From Beroe ovata (lineage: Eukaryota > Ctenophora > Nuda > Beroida > Beroidae): a stretch of DNA of 64,000 nucleotides. The position numbers and the translations under genes were made by a program. Below, one piece after another: positions 52,940 through 64,000 of the stretch. The stretch lies in the NCBI GenBank assembly GCA_946803715.1, contig CAMPET010000018.1:1-64000 (forward strand), given 5' to 3'. The first letter of the stretch is position 1. Every line of letters begins with the position of its first letter. The notes beneath the pieces were generated by a model, which was not told the origin of the DNA, made no database searches, and worked only from the letters and a program-made list of their open reading frames with translations.

Positions 52940-55403
52940 ATGTCAAGGGAGAGTGACTTGTTGTCTAGTGTGGTCGAAGAGGTAGAGGTTGCACGGGGGA
53001 AACCAAATCTGTGCTACGAGGACGCTGTCATATCCCACTCAGCCGCCATTCAACTGGAACAAGACTCAGTTCATCACGACTTCAGGTATGTTCTCAGATA
53101 GAGTTTAATGCGTTTCATCCTTCACTCGCTCCTGTCGGCTGGCAATGATACAGTCGATGAGATGGTGTCAGGGCGTCTGGCGTTAACCTGGAGTCCAAAC
53201 TCATTTCACATGAGCAGGATAAGAAAACGGGTCTTACCCTAGAGATATATCATGACAGCTATCCCTAGGGCAAGGAAGCGAACTGGGGACTATCTCGCAA
53301 ACAATCCACCCTACCAGCGTCCTACTAACCGTGTACATTGTAACAGTGATATCTCAGATCAACACATCATCACCATCAGCACTGCTGACGATGAGGAGAC
53401 AGCTGTAGTCAATGATGATGGGGCATACAGTGACATTGAGCTGTCACCTGCCAGATCAGATGATGTGACACCCATCATGTCACCTGAACCTACTCACATC
53501 ACACTACAACCGCTATGTAGGATGAGGGTGAAGTCTAGTCTGGATGACTACACCATGCATCAGAGAGGGAAATTACAGCTACCTGGTGGTCAGGATACAG
53601 ATCAGCTGTACACTTCAGCGCTCAGTCACACCCTACTGCTACAAAATAGAGAATCAGTGGTGAGTATAAAAATGGTGGTAAAAGCGCAAGTTCAATGACC
53701 TCATCGCAACCATTATAGATTGTAACCAGACAAGATCCATATTAATATAATGGTCATGTTTGACACCTATACGAGTGACGTACGGAATTCGCCCAAATGC
53801 TAGTGTAATATTTACACCCCTCTCAACCCTCACACAATTAGAAGTGGGACAGTGAGAGTGAGAGTGAAGATGATCTGGAGGAGATGCCCCGGTTTAGACT
53901 GGCGCCATGTGGCTCAACTGCTGCCACCAGTGCACGTGCAATCAGATCGAGAACACTCAGCGGTAATGATATTGAGATCAAGAGGTACACTCACGAACAC
54001 GATCATGGGTATGTGACCACTATCAGTGACAGTTGTTTCCGCTGATTGGCGATAAAAATATTCTGGTGTTAAAGCTGGTATAGTTCACTGTGTCCAGACC
54101 ACGCCCAAACCTTCCCGCAGCATCAGCATCATGAACGAACTCCTGGATACAGTACCAAAACAGAAACCCGATAAGAAAAACAAGAACAAACTCGGAAACT
54201 CAAAGTTCTATGATCTCTCCCCAATGTCAATGGGACGCGGGGTTCCGGTGCTGCTTGACCCCACCCTCACCACCACCAAAAGCAGTGACATGGATCGCAC
54301 GGTGGTTTACGAGAACACTGAGCATCTGAACACACCCAGACCACGGTCTCAGGAGTCAGGGGTGAGTGATAACCAGATAGCACCAAATAAACAGTGGGTT
54401 GAATACTATTCCCTCAGCCTCCAATTCATAATCCGTCTTAAGCATACCCTGACTCTGATATCCTGGATAATGCACCTATAAAGATTCCTCCAACAGGACG
54501 TTGTTGGGGACGACAGCGAGCCGATCTATGCACAGCCAGTCAAGCAAGACAGTAAGAAGATTCACAGAGACGAGTGTAATCGAATCCTGGTTAGAAATCT
54601 ACGCAGTGACATTGTGAATAATGACTATCATAGCATGATGGCTCGAGAAGGAGATGATCAGCGAGGAGTTAATCTCGTTCCATTCTAGGAGAAGTACGAA
54701 ATTGGTGATTTCATGATACGGAAAAACAAGGAAACGGTAAGTCTTGTTGAAGCCACCTGTCCGTGACCTCCCAGGTGTCCGTCGCCACCCATGTTCCATG
54801 CTGTCGTGATTCAAAATGTCATATCAAATGTTGTATTCGCCTTCCATATTGGAGCAAACTCGATTTCTATTTGTCATAATTCCCATTTCAGACCATACTC
54901 TCAGTCAAAGTGTACAACAAGTGAGTTGAAGGATGCCACTCAACACTCAGATGCATCAAGAGTCACATGAAGATTGAAAATCTGACTCTCAGAAATACCC
55001 TGAGAAATTGACCAACATCTCCCAGGATAAAACACATCAAAGTGGACTTTGACCGGGACAGTGTACGTGTTGGTAAGGAATCTTTCAGTTCACTGGATGA
55101 ACTGGTAGCTTTCTACAGAACTCATGTTCCCATATCCATGTTCCACGAGCCAGTGTTCCTGGCTGAGGAGATACAACCCAGAGGTAATTATTCCTTATTA
55201 GGTCATCCCACGATTTCGTGACAATCGGTGCTGCAGATATTAAGAAACAATCACTCCTATTGTCAATTCCATTCCGTGGTTTCCATCGAGAAGCCAGCCA
55301 CAAAAACATCTATACCCCCACCGCAAATCATATATATCATACAAGAGGAATGACCATTGACCAATGACCATGATATGCTTCCTCGTCAGGTATGTTCAAT
55401 TGA
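52940..55403 (+). CDS. SH2-domain adaptor with several tyrosine motifs
   Basis: SH2 proteins bind phosphotyrosine in kinase signalling. Nine exons keep frame: 52940-53085, 53269-53659, 53842-54008, 54121-54361, 54497-54589, 54689-54736, 54892-54920, 55026-55183, 55390-55403, giving 428 residues. Residues about 1-315 are low-complexity and acidic, with Tyr sites typical of docking proteins (LCYEDAV, AYSDIEL, VVYENTEHL, EPIYAQPV). One C-terminal SH2 follows (about 320-425): DECNRIL, EIGDFMIRKNKET with the phosphate-binding Arg, IKHIKVDF, and SFSSLDELVAFYRTH. The end RGMFN comes from a 14-base last exon after a CAG acceptor; without splicing it would read on for about ten residues. I do not assign a named family (SHB/SHD/SHE-like layout, C-terminal SH2, but no further match seen). 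Confidence 0.82.
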
Positions 55404-56026
55404 GTCTCTTAAGCTCGAACTGTAGTTTCACCACGAAGATGAATTGAGCATCATATGATGAAGATGTTGGAGATGAAACAATATTGTCAATATTCATGAC
55501 ATAAATTGAGCAATGATGAACCACCACCCCTGCTTGCTGAGCAAGATGTCAACTGACAACACTGAACAATGTGTCAGCAGTTTGATCCTGGTATCGATTT
55601 GCTGCGATTACTCCGTCCCATTAGCAGCTGAGTTAGTGATCTGAGAGGGAAGATTACAAATGATAAGCTCAAAATGACTTGAATGAATGTGGATGAAATG
55701 CGAGCGGTTATCTAGCCTCATCTCGAGGAAGAATCCTCACCTGTGTTTGAAGAGTTTGATGACTGTGGGAGCTGGAAAGAGTATGATAGCCGGGGTTTCC
55801 CTCCCATTATCCAGCTTCTTGCGCTTCTGTAGCACAACGGATTTGTGGTGGAATGTCCGACTTCGAGTTCTCCTACGGAGTGATGGATTTGTGTAATATG
55901 TCTGTAACTGTCAACTGTTTTCCATCTTCACTCGGGCAAAATAGCCAAGAGTGATGCACGATTAATGAGAATAGGTTTTAGCTTCAAAAATATTTTTTGC
56001 ATGAATTCATGAAGCTACAAAAATAC
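55404..56026. other. Interval between two convergent genes
   Basis: The SH2 gene and the repeat protein converge here. No gene is visible. A 69-residue frame at 55687-55896 has no recognisable features. Confidence 0.45.
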
Positions 56027-57094
56027 TCACACTTGTATTGTCCCTTCTGATTCACTTTTCTGGAGCGTTTTTCTTCTATCAGCTGACGGCGACCTTTTTA
56101 TGAATTTGAACAATCCCAATGTTCTAGGAGCAGGTTGAGGACTATTCTGAATGCTTTCCATAGTTCTATACTTAAGTGTTTCCAAATTTTCGAATGGGAT
56201 GTCCTTGTTTGTCACCCTATCATTGACCACCAGGAAGTTGTCACTGGTGATTTGGTTATTTTTAGCCACACCAAGCACTGATTGTGATCGATACGAGCCA
56301 TTGATTGAGTGTTTATGCATTTCATTTCTTCTGCATCGGCTAGACATCTCATCCCCTCCATCACAACTCATACTTCTTGTTGTGGCTAGGATGGGCGGTG
56401 TTCGCACCACATCCACGCTGTGTCTATTGCTCCCCAAGCTCTGTAGCGTTCTGGCTGCTGATAACCGCTTCTGAATCTGAGCTCGCTTCTGGTCATCTAC
56501 TGTCACTATTGATCCACCAGAACTTGCAAACGCTCCGATCTTCCTAAGGAAATCTTCTGTGCTACTGTTATTGTTGCTATCTGGAATCCCAAGTCTCTTG
56601 GCAACTTTCCCAGCAGGGAGTTCTACAGTTCGAATACCCAGAGTTTTGGCAGCTTTGTCAGACAAGTCGGAGGGAAGTTCCGTGATAGGATCAATACTTC
56701 TGTCTTCCAGTGAGATAAGCGAGAATTTCTTCATTTTGGCCCTCGACAGGAAGTTAATGGCAACTTCACTCTTTGAACTCCTGATGATCGATGTTGACTT
56801 TGCAACTCTGTCAAGACCAAGTGTCCTCGCTGCTTTGTCGGGGCAGTTCTCAGCGAGTATCTTATCGGCTATGTTATTGAATGACTTGCTCCTGGTTTGA
56901 GTGGTTGTCACGATGTCATCATTCCCTTCACAAGATGACGATCGGAACACCATGCTCCTCTTTAGATTGAGAGTGAGATCTGGCTCTGATTTACTCTTGC
57001 ACCGGGAGTTCACACTCGGACCGGCACTATCCTGTAGCATTGTCATGAAGGGAAGGAAGACATTGTCCGTTTCCTGTGATTCTGTTCGGAACAT
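56027..57094 (-). CDS. Unrecognised protein with recurring K-A-A-R-T-L-G motifs
   Basis: I do not recognise it. From Met 57094 the frame runs 355 residues; a longer frame to 57283 starts upstream but its extra 63 residues look non-coding. At least four copies of a short motif recur: DKAARTLGLDRVAKST, DKAAKTLGIRTVE, GKVAKRLGI and PAPRTLGLFKFIKRS, plus a weaker one, AARTLQSLG. Repeated Ser-rich basic patches such as SKSEPDLTL, RSKSFNNI and RSMSCDG resemble phosphorylation or 14-3-3-type sites. The C-terminus IQV fits a class II PDZ-binding end (hydrophobic at 0 and -2). No membrane segment or known fold is evident; it looks like an intrinsically disordered regulator or scaffold. The upstream limit is uncertain, and further 5' exons are possible. 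Confidence 0.6.
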   Translation of the reverse strand: MFRTESQETDNVFLPFMTMLQDSAGPSVNSRCKSKSEPDLTLNLKRSMVFRSSSCEGNDDIVTTTQTRSKSFNNIADKILAENCPDKAARTLGLDRVAKSTSIIRSSKSEVAINFLSRAKMKKFSLISLEDRSIDPITELPSDLSDKAAKTLGIRTVELPAGKVAKRLGIPDSNNNSSTEDFLRKIGAFASSGGSIVTVDDQKRAQIQKRLSAARTLQSLGSNRHSVDVVRTPPILATTRSMSCDGGDEMSSRCRRNEMHKHSINGSYRSQSVLGVAKNNQITSDNFLVVNDRVTNKDIPFENLETLKYRTMESIQNSPQPAPRTLGLFKFIKRSPSADRRKTLQKSESEGTIQV

Positions 57095-58206
57095 ATTGTG
57101 TAGACAGCGAGAGAGACAGCAGTTATATCCAGCTAGATAGAGTAAGAGGGGGTAATAATATGTGTATGAGGCATAAGTTGGGGAGTAATATATTGTACTA
57201 TCTACAGTGTAAGACATGCAGCTGTTCATATTGCAGCGAACTATATGATCGTATAGTAGAGTAACCAACAAACAGGTAGTCATGGGCTAAACTTGTTATG
57301 CCAAATATGCTATACATGCTGCATGAACTGGCAGAAGCTAACATATCATATCATCGGTAGAATTCATCGGAAGGTGATACTATCAATGACAAGGAATTTT
57401 AATGAAAAATATGTTTCACGATGCGTGTGCACTGCGTGCGTGTAGCTTAGGGGCCACAATGGCCAGCCGTTACCCCAGTAAAGCTATGACAGCCCCATTT
57501 CATTGGTCCTACATCAAGCCTGGATGACCCTAATGATATGGCCGTCTTGCCAATGACGAGAAATCTTCATGTCATTAATGAAATCCAACATAAAAAAGTG
57601 TGAAAAAGATCAATCAATTCGAAAAGGTTGAAGTTAACCCGACAAAAAGGCAAAGTGGCAAAATTCAATTAACTAATTACTAAGTTATAATATTGTGTCA
57701 AAATGTAAGTAACACACACAAAGCTTGACAATATCATTTCATACATGCGTTGCTCAGAAACATGGTTCGAGGGTGTGTGTGTGTGTGTGTGTGTGTGTAA
57801 CTGGTGCAGTAAGTGTAATAACCCGGGATTCAGCGACACCAGCAAGTCAAATTAAATTCAATATAATCCCCGCTCCCCCCCACACACGGTACTACATACA
57901 CTATACAGTGACTCTATATTTTGACACACGTTCCAGCAGGGAGCTGTGAGGACTAAGGAGTGTGCACTACAGTGTGAACTTAACACTGTTTAGTGGTACT
58001 TACATGGCGCTCACATGTTACATCGCAGAGAAAAGCAATCATTTACAATCCGAGATGTTTGGTTGATTCAGCAGTATGGTACAATGTGCGTTGCGCCAAC
58101 TATGGAAATGGTTGACTATGAGTAATGTAGTTTTGGTCGGATAATGGATATTGGAAGATTTGATACTTGATTCTATAACGCATCGCATATGAATGAAACA
58201 ATTTGC
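57095..58206. other. Gene-free region with a GT microsatellite
   Basis: No protein-like frame beyond the possible 5' end of the preceding gene. A (GT)n run lies at about 57773-57798. TTTGACACACGTTCC is near 57922. Confidence 0.45.
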
Positions 58207-58740
58207 AAAATTTCTCAATTCGCTATACCGATGCTATAAGGCTGAAACATGTGCTATTGCAGAACGAAAAATTTGACCATGTTATCCTAGTGACTATGTA
58301 GTGACTATGTAATCCTAGAATAATTGGTTGATAACACCTTCACAATACCTATACAACCACAGAAAATTTGACAATGTAATCCTAGTGACCGCGTGGGTTG
58401 GTCTTAAAGCAGCAACTACCCTGTTTTAGTGTGTGTAATGGGAATTGATGCCGTTGACTCAATACACCAGTCCAATCATATGCATTGAGATCATTTTCAT
58501 AGAATTAGAATTCGCTTCGTGCGCGCATATACATATTTTTATGAAACATTGAAACAGCGCCGAATTTGACGAAAAAGGCCCGGTAGTATTATAGAAAAAC
58601 ATTTTCAATAGAGCAGAGCTATGACTTCACTATGGACAGGTTGCCCCCTAAATGCGAAATAATTGTTCTTCATCAAACTATTACATTTTGTGAGGCCGGG
58701 ACGTTCATGCTAGCTAAATATAATATCGCTATTAGAATAG
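58207..58740. repeat. Duplicated block, copy 1
   Basis: It recurs at 58742-59407 after the single N at 58741. Both begin AAAATTTCTCAATTCGCTAT and end CTATTAGAATAG. Copy 2 has about 135 extra bases (58801-58935). Two haplotypes joined in sequence would explain this. Confidence 0.85.
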
Positions 58741-58741
58741 N

Positions 58742-59407
58742 AAAATTTCTCAATTCGCTATACCGATGCTATAAAGCTGAAACATGTGCTATTGCAGAAC
58801 GATCTGAACTCTTGGAGTAGTAAACGTATAGAAGTCTTTCTTCGCGTTCGCCCAATAGTTTTTACGCTGAAAATCCGAGGAACAAACTTTATAGAATGTT
58901 TGGTCGTTAACACCTGCAAGACCTATACAACCACAGAAAATTTGACTATGTTATCCTAGTGACTATGTAGTGACTATGTAATCCTAGAATAATTGGTCGT
59001 TAACACCTGCACAATACCTATACAACCACAGAAAATTTGACAATGTAATCCTAGTGACGGCGTGGGTTGGTCTTAGAGCAGCAACTACCCTGTTTAAGTG
59101 TGTGTAATAGGAATTGATGTCGTTGACTCAATACACCAGCCGGCAATCATATGCAAAGAGATCATTTTCATAGAATTAGAATTCGCTTCGTGCGCGCATA
59201 TATTTTCATGAAACATTGAAACAGCGCCGAATTTGACGAAAAAGGCCTGGTAGTATTATAGAATAACATTTTCAATAGAGCAGAGCTATGACTTCACTAT
59301 GGACAGGTGGCCCCCTAAATACGAAATAATTGTTCTTCATCAAACTATTACATTTTGTCAGGCCGAGACGGTCATGCTAGCTAAATATAATATCGCTATT
59401 AGAATAG
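58742..59407. repeat. Duplicated block, copy 2
   Basis: Partner of 58207-58740, with a roughly 135-base insertion and a number of substitutions. No gene is visible in either copy. Confidence 0.85.
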
Positions 59408-62400
59408 AGAAACATGGCATTGAAAATAGTTGGGCAAATAAGGTCTGATGTTTGGGTTTGAAAACACTCAACAAAGAAAGTGCTAAGCACAACAGCAGCA
59501 GACTCGCATATTTGTGTGGGAGGGTGGTTGTAAAATGAAGAAAATGCACTATCTAGCCAAGCACGTGCGAAAGCTGATAAAGTATATTGCAGCTCCGACT
59601 CCATGATCGAAGTACGAGCACTACAAGCTACTTACTAAAAAGTCGTAGGGTGGTCAGTAGGGGGTCAGCAGGGGGCCAGGCGGTCAGTAGCTGTAGAGGA
59701 TAAGTAGGTCAGTAGAGGTTCAGTAACTGGTCAGTAGGGGGTCAGTAGGGATAAGTTGGGGGTCATTGATTTGCTCTCAAAGGAACCGATTTGGTCAGCT
59801 CGATAGCTGACTAAACACTGGTTCATCTGAGTGCTTACCAGTGGTATGTAATTATAAGTGGTAAGTAGCTCATCTGGGTTGCCGTTATAGTTTCGAAACT
59901 TCGTATATTGCACTCTCAACATGTTCGATCGTAATGAGTATTTGATTCGGATGAAATTGAAAATTGAAAAGCACAATAACATGGAAATGATCAACCCTCA
60001 TACTCAACTTCACTCGATATAAAATGTGGTTGTCAATTGCTGTATCATGCTTCGTATCAAATCAAACGGTTACGATTACATTGATACAGAATCACACACA
60101 CACACACAGTCGCAAACATGTCATAGATATATGGAAACGTGGCTTGAGTGATTGCATTATAAGAACCAGGTCATGCAGAGTACGCGGCACCACATATTTA
60201 CAAGCGACAAGCCCGTAAGTGCCACAAGGCACAAGCAAGTGTGGCACACGTGACACATATTGGCATTGTGCAGCTTCATCTTACCGAGAGTATGTATGTC
60301 AGTTTTGATAAAGGAGCAGTTTACCTTGTAACCTGGCCGGTTATCATACATACGGAGAGCCGCGTCACCATATGGTTTATGGATCGATATACAGCTGCTA
60401 CATCGTCTGGTCACACAGATATGGTCATCACATGAGATGATTGCATATATGAGAATTGAGAAAATGCTCACACAGGTGCTGCGCTTATAGTACTGGCCAT
60501 CACTGCTGGCCAGAAATTGATTATAAATGAGACATGAGAGTCAGAGTTGAGCATCAGTTATGACTTATGCATAAGCATGACACATATTATACGCTCTACA
60601 ACAGTGACACTGGACACAGCGTGACACCTTACTGGGGTAAAACTAGATGGTATGAGATTGAACGCATATCCCCTGCTGCTTTATAGTCTTGAAGATGGGT
60701 ACTTAACTATGACCGATGATGCATTCTCTAAGTTGAGAGAATGATGCTCTACCTATAGACGGTTTACATGAACTCACGAACTCGGAGCAACTGTTCTGAG
60801 TGTTCTCAGTGGGGTAATTATACAAGACTGTGTTTAATTAATTTGCAGCATACAGGCATGTAGGTACTTTGCAAGGGACGGTGAGAGGTGTACGAGTTTT
60901 GGATTTTAACGATGGTACGCATAGTGCGGAATGTGCATTGAAATAATTTACATTCATAACGACTATAGAATGTACAACTCGAATGTACGTTCACAAATGT
61001 ACAACTACAATTACTGAGTAAGACCAACTTCTGAGATCAATCAATGCGCGCGCGTTGCGCATAACGCGTTATATCAATCACACACAGTGATAGGTATATT
61101 CATTTCACGAATACATTTTGCTATACATTTGCGCCTGTTTGTTACCTATAGAATGAGAATATGTTACGCTATGTTTTTTGTGAAGTGACACGTGTAGAAC
61201 AACTAGGTAGACCTAGATAATAGATCATTCAAACATCGCAACTATTCAAGCAATCTATTTCCCTACCTATGATAAGTAAATTTCACCTGCTTTTACCTTG
61301 CCTCAACTGAAACTTTCTTATTCATCTCAAAGCTCTGAGCTCAATTCATTCTGCTGGCTCAAAACACCTCTTCCAATCTATTGTGATAGATCAGGCTCTC
61401 TTATGCTATCTCCTTACCCTGTGGGAATCTCCCGACCTAGCGGGCAAGCGTCCACCCTGGTCTGCCACCGCCGACCTAGGTCCTAGCGTCCACCGACCTA
61501 GTGTCCTATACCCCACAATATGTTATCTTCTGTTGAAAGCTATTTCAAGTCTGGTTTTATTGTTAGCTGAACTTTTATCCATATTTAGTGTTTTCTTATT
61601 ATGAAGTGTACTGCCATAAACTTTTTCAGATTCTGATTAAACACATGAACCTATCTGATTATCGAATATCAGAATGATCGTAGAATCTCGTCGTCTGATC
61701 GTTCAAATAGGTACACCTGATCTCGCACATTACCCACCATATTATTTATATAGGCCCAAGAAAACCCCGTGCTCCTTACAGCTTATGGCATGAAGTAGTA
61801 CATACTCAACACCAAATTTCAACACTTCGTGTCCATTATCAACACTGGCTCATCAACAGTAGTATATTGTGTGTGTGTATGTGTGTGTATGTGTGTTCAT
61901 TATGATGAGCTCTATTATACGTGCTGTTGCTGTTTTGCTTATCTCTATTATAATTTGGTTGTTGCCAAGTTTGTCTGTCTGCCTGTCTGCTAATACTCTA
62001 CGACACAAACCCGGTTTCATGTGATACCTACATTATTGATGCAGGTGGTTTTCTAATGTTATTTTGCTTCATGAGTGCAGATGCTATTTCGGCTCTGTTT
62101 CCGTCCTAATTCTTTTACTTGTTCAGTACATCACCTGGCTGAGTGGATGAGCAGTTGGGGTCTCCACAATATAAGTCCAGCTATCCAGCAAACTTATCAA
62201 TCCCAAGAAATCGATTTAAAATCGATTATAATCATTTCAGAACGAATTTGCAGTATTCCTAAATATGGCATTTATAGAAAGCCCGTCATTTCAAAATCAT
62301 AGGGCTCTAATGACGTGCAATATGGATCGTGAAATCTTGTCACCCTCATATCGACATGATCTTTGACAACTTCCTCAAGGAGAGAGACCCCCCCCCATTT

Positions 62401-64000
62401 TACAGATCTCTATCTCCCTCCGTCACTGCCTTGCTTATCGATCATTATCCCTTATACATAAAACATAGTTTCTATTATAGTAGGTACGCGTTTTCGTCTA
62501 CTTTACCCAACTTCATAGTTACAGAGCTCAACTTCTATTGACCGTTCGGATTTATTCTTCCTCTATCTCTCTTGCCCTCGCAGAGCGATAATGAGAGTGA
62601 TTTGCACAGGTTCTGTGCCCAATGTGGTCAATGATTTTGGGTTTTTAGCGTCCCACTTTGTAATGGATATTATTCATATCGAAGATGCTAAGATGCAGTA
62701 CTACTGTCGTGACCGGTGACTGCATTTGTCTGTGTTTGCGTCTGTTTGTCTGTGCGTTTCTGTTATCTGTGTGAATATGTTCTTTGTAACACTAACAGTT
62801 GGTATAGGTATTTGGTTGCTGGTTTGTGGTTAATTGTCGTTCCTAATTCCCATGTACTAAGTACTTTCTAAAACGAAGACAAAAGTACTTCGTTTGTGTT
62901 AAATTCGCTTGAATTCGGCACGTGTGAGGATCAACACGTGCACACTGAACACTGCACGTGCAATTCGGTTGATAAATCTCGGTGCGCGGCGCGCGCTAAC
63001 AATCCGATCATATTCAATATTCATATTGCGTATGCGTCGACTGATAACTTCACTGCTGGTTCCTCTAATCATTTTGACATAATGACATATTCGTAGTTTT
63101 ATTTCATCGCTGCTCACAGTTCCTCTGTCCATTGTGGTTATGTGTCAACTGTCAACCCCTACAATCATGTTTCCTAGGTTTTATCTGAGCGTGAACAGTT
63201 CGTGACACACGTGTGTTCCGAGACCACGGGCCATATTCTGGTATTGTTCATTGTATAACTTCATTAATCAAGTCACTGCCGCGTGGTTGCCACATGTACT
63301 ATTGAGAACGATGTTATATAACTCTGCACAGTAGTATCAGCTCTGACATCAAGGAGTGAATGTGTGTGTTTATCTCTATATAGCACGACCTCCCACGAAG
63401 AACTTTGGATAGTACTTGTGTTGGGGACCATTACAGTGTACTTTCATCCTCTCCATTAGCATTGGACTCTGTGTGGGCCGTGGGATAGAGCAGTTATATT
63501 CTGGCTACCTAAACATAGGGTAGTTGCCCCTTTCTTCTTCTTTTGTGGTCACCGGTTTCTAGTCTCAGTAGAATCTGAAACCCTCTCGCCGGGTCCCAGA
63601 GGCAGACACCTGCTAGTCAACCTAGTCTAGTGTCAGCTGCTACCAACAGCTGTGCAAACTAGTTGCCCCTTTCAAATTCCATAGTTGCTGCTACCTATCT
63701 ATAGTTGAAATCGAAGCAACACCCAAGCATGAAGCAGATAGGTTGTGTAGTACCAGCTGAATGTTGTTTCAATTGACAAACTGTTATCTACTTCTACTTA
63801 TTGTTCTTGGTGAGATGGCAGACAATAATGTTCAGTGTTCACATATTCCTGCTGGCTTCCCACCAACACTAGCTAGTAGCTATTCTGATTATATGCCTGC
63901 TCTGCTATAGATGAACTGGAAATTTAGTGGGTAGGTACCCACCTGGCTATTCTTGTTGAGTAGATGAAGATCACTCATATTCATTTTCTATTCAGCCAAA
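59408..64000. other. Gene-free right end of the window
   Basis: No convincing gene. 59640-59765 has a GGTCAGTAGGGGGTCAGCAG-type tandem repeat; (CA)n at about 60094-60106; (GT)n at about 61867-61895. About 60985-61065 and 62985-63000 contain GCGCGC-rich pieces. The last 600 bases contain a possible retroelement start (see findings). Confidence 0.4.

Noticed and set aside
57095-57283. 63 residues upstream of the KAARTLG-repeat protein
   Set aside because: The tyrosine-rich, hydrophobic stretch has no plausible signal peptide and looks like non-coding sequence in frame; Met 57094 is preferred, though a true extension cannot be excluded.
60024-60471. Overlapping frames on both strands at 60.0-60.5 kb
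   Set aside because: They are short, mutually overlapping and not protein-like; no splice partners were found.
1-64000. A CRISPR array or a bacterial defence island
   Set aside because: Spliced genes, animal families and eukaryotic signals rule out a prokaryotic source; the tandem repeats here have no unique spacers of regular size.

Overview
The window is eukaryotic and almost certainly from an animal. It carries spliced genes with GT-AG introns of roughly 50-700 bases and metazoan families: MNS1, an animal-type Dicer, PP4c, CDC37, a PSTAIRE CDK, SNX4, TTC36, an LRR/LDLa membrane receptor, an SH2 adaptor and a Golgi-type sulfotransferase. Short TTAGGG-type tracts also fit an animal. The high gene density, short introns and many GCGCGC-rich repeats suggest an early-branching invertebrate; a sponge is my best guess, but this is an inference and no single feature proves it. 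Isolated single Ns, three of them flanked by near-identical copies, suggest a draft assembly that joined contigs and kept both haplotypes in places.

Layout. 1-1.6 kb is repeat-rich and has no gene. 1.7-4.3 kb is an MNS1-like coiled-coil gene on the minus strand. 4.3-9.5 kb has no gene but holds a 1.08 kb foldback element, GC-rich repeats, a broken reverse-transcriptase fragment and a 415 bp inverted repeat. 9.6-14.45 kb is a single-exon Dicer, followed on the same strand by the nine-exon PP4 catalytic subunit gene (14.8-17.85 kb). 18.4-19.8 kb is a repeat element. From 20.3 to 39.7 kb runs a dense cluster entirely on the minus strand: CDC37, PUS7, a PSTAIRE CDK, DDA1, MOGS, a novel zinc/SAP/J-domain protein, SNX4 and TTC36 (twice; the second copy is probably an assembly duplicate). 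41.3-43.9 kb is repeats, including a telomere-repeat foldback. 43.95-48.97 kb is an LRR + six-LDLa single-pass receptor. 50.7-51.9 kb is a divergent sulfotransferase on the minus strand. 52.9-55.4 kb is an SH2 adaptor. 56.0-57.1 kb is an unrecognised repeat protein on the minus strand. From 57.1 kb to the end I see no convincing gene.

The genes do not form one pathway. Most are housekeeping: small-RNA processing (Dicer), tRNA/mRNA pseudouridylation (PUS7), kinase folding and cell cycle (CDC37 with a CDK client family, PP4), CRL4 ubiquitin ligase (DDA1), N-glycan trimming (MOGS), endosomal recycling (SNX4) and cilia (MNS1, and possibly TTC36). The most novel material is the CXC-like/SAP/J-domain protein, the LRR-LDLa receptor with PPxY-type tail motifs, a sulfotransferase that has lost its PAPS-loop lysine, the KAARTLG-repeat protein, and two foldback elements with telomeric repeats at their centre. 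Exon coordinates were worked out by hand from splice signals and reading-frame continuity.
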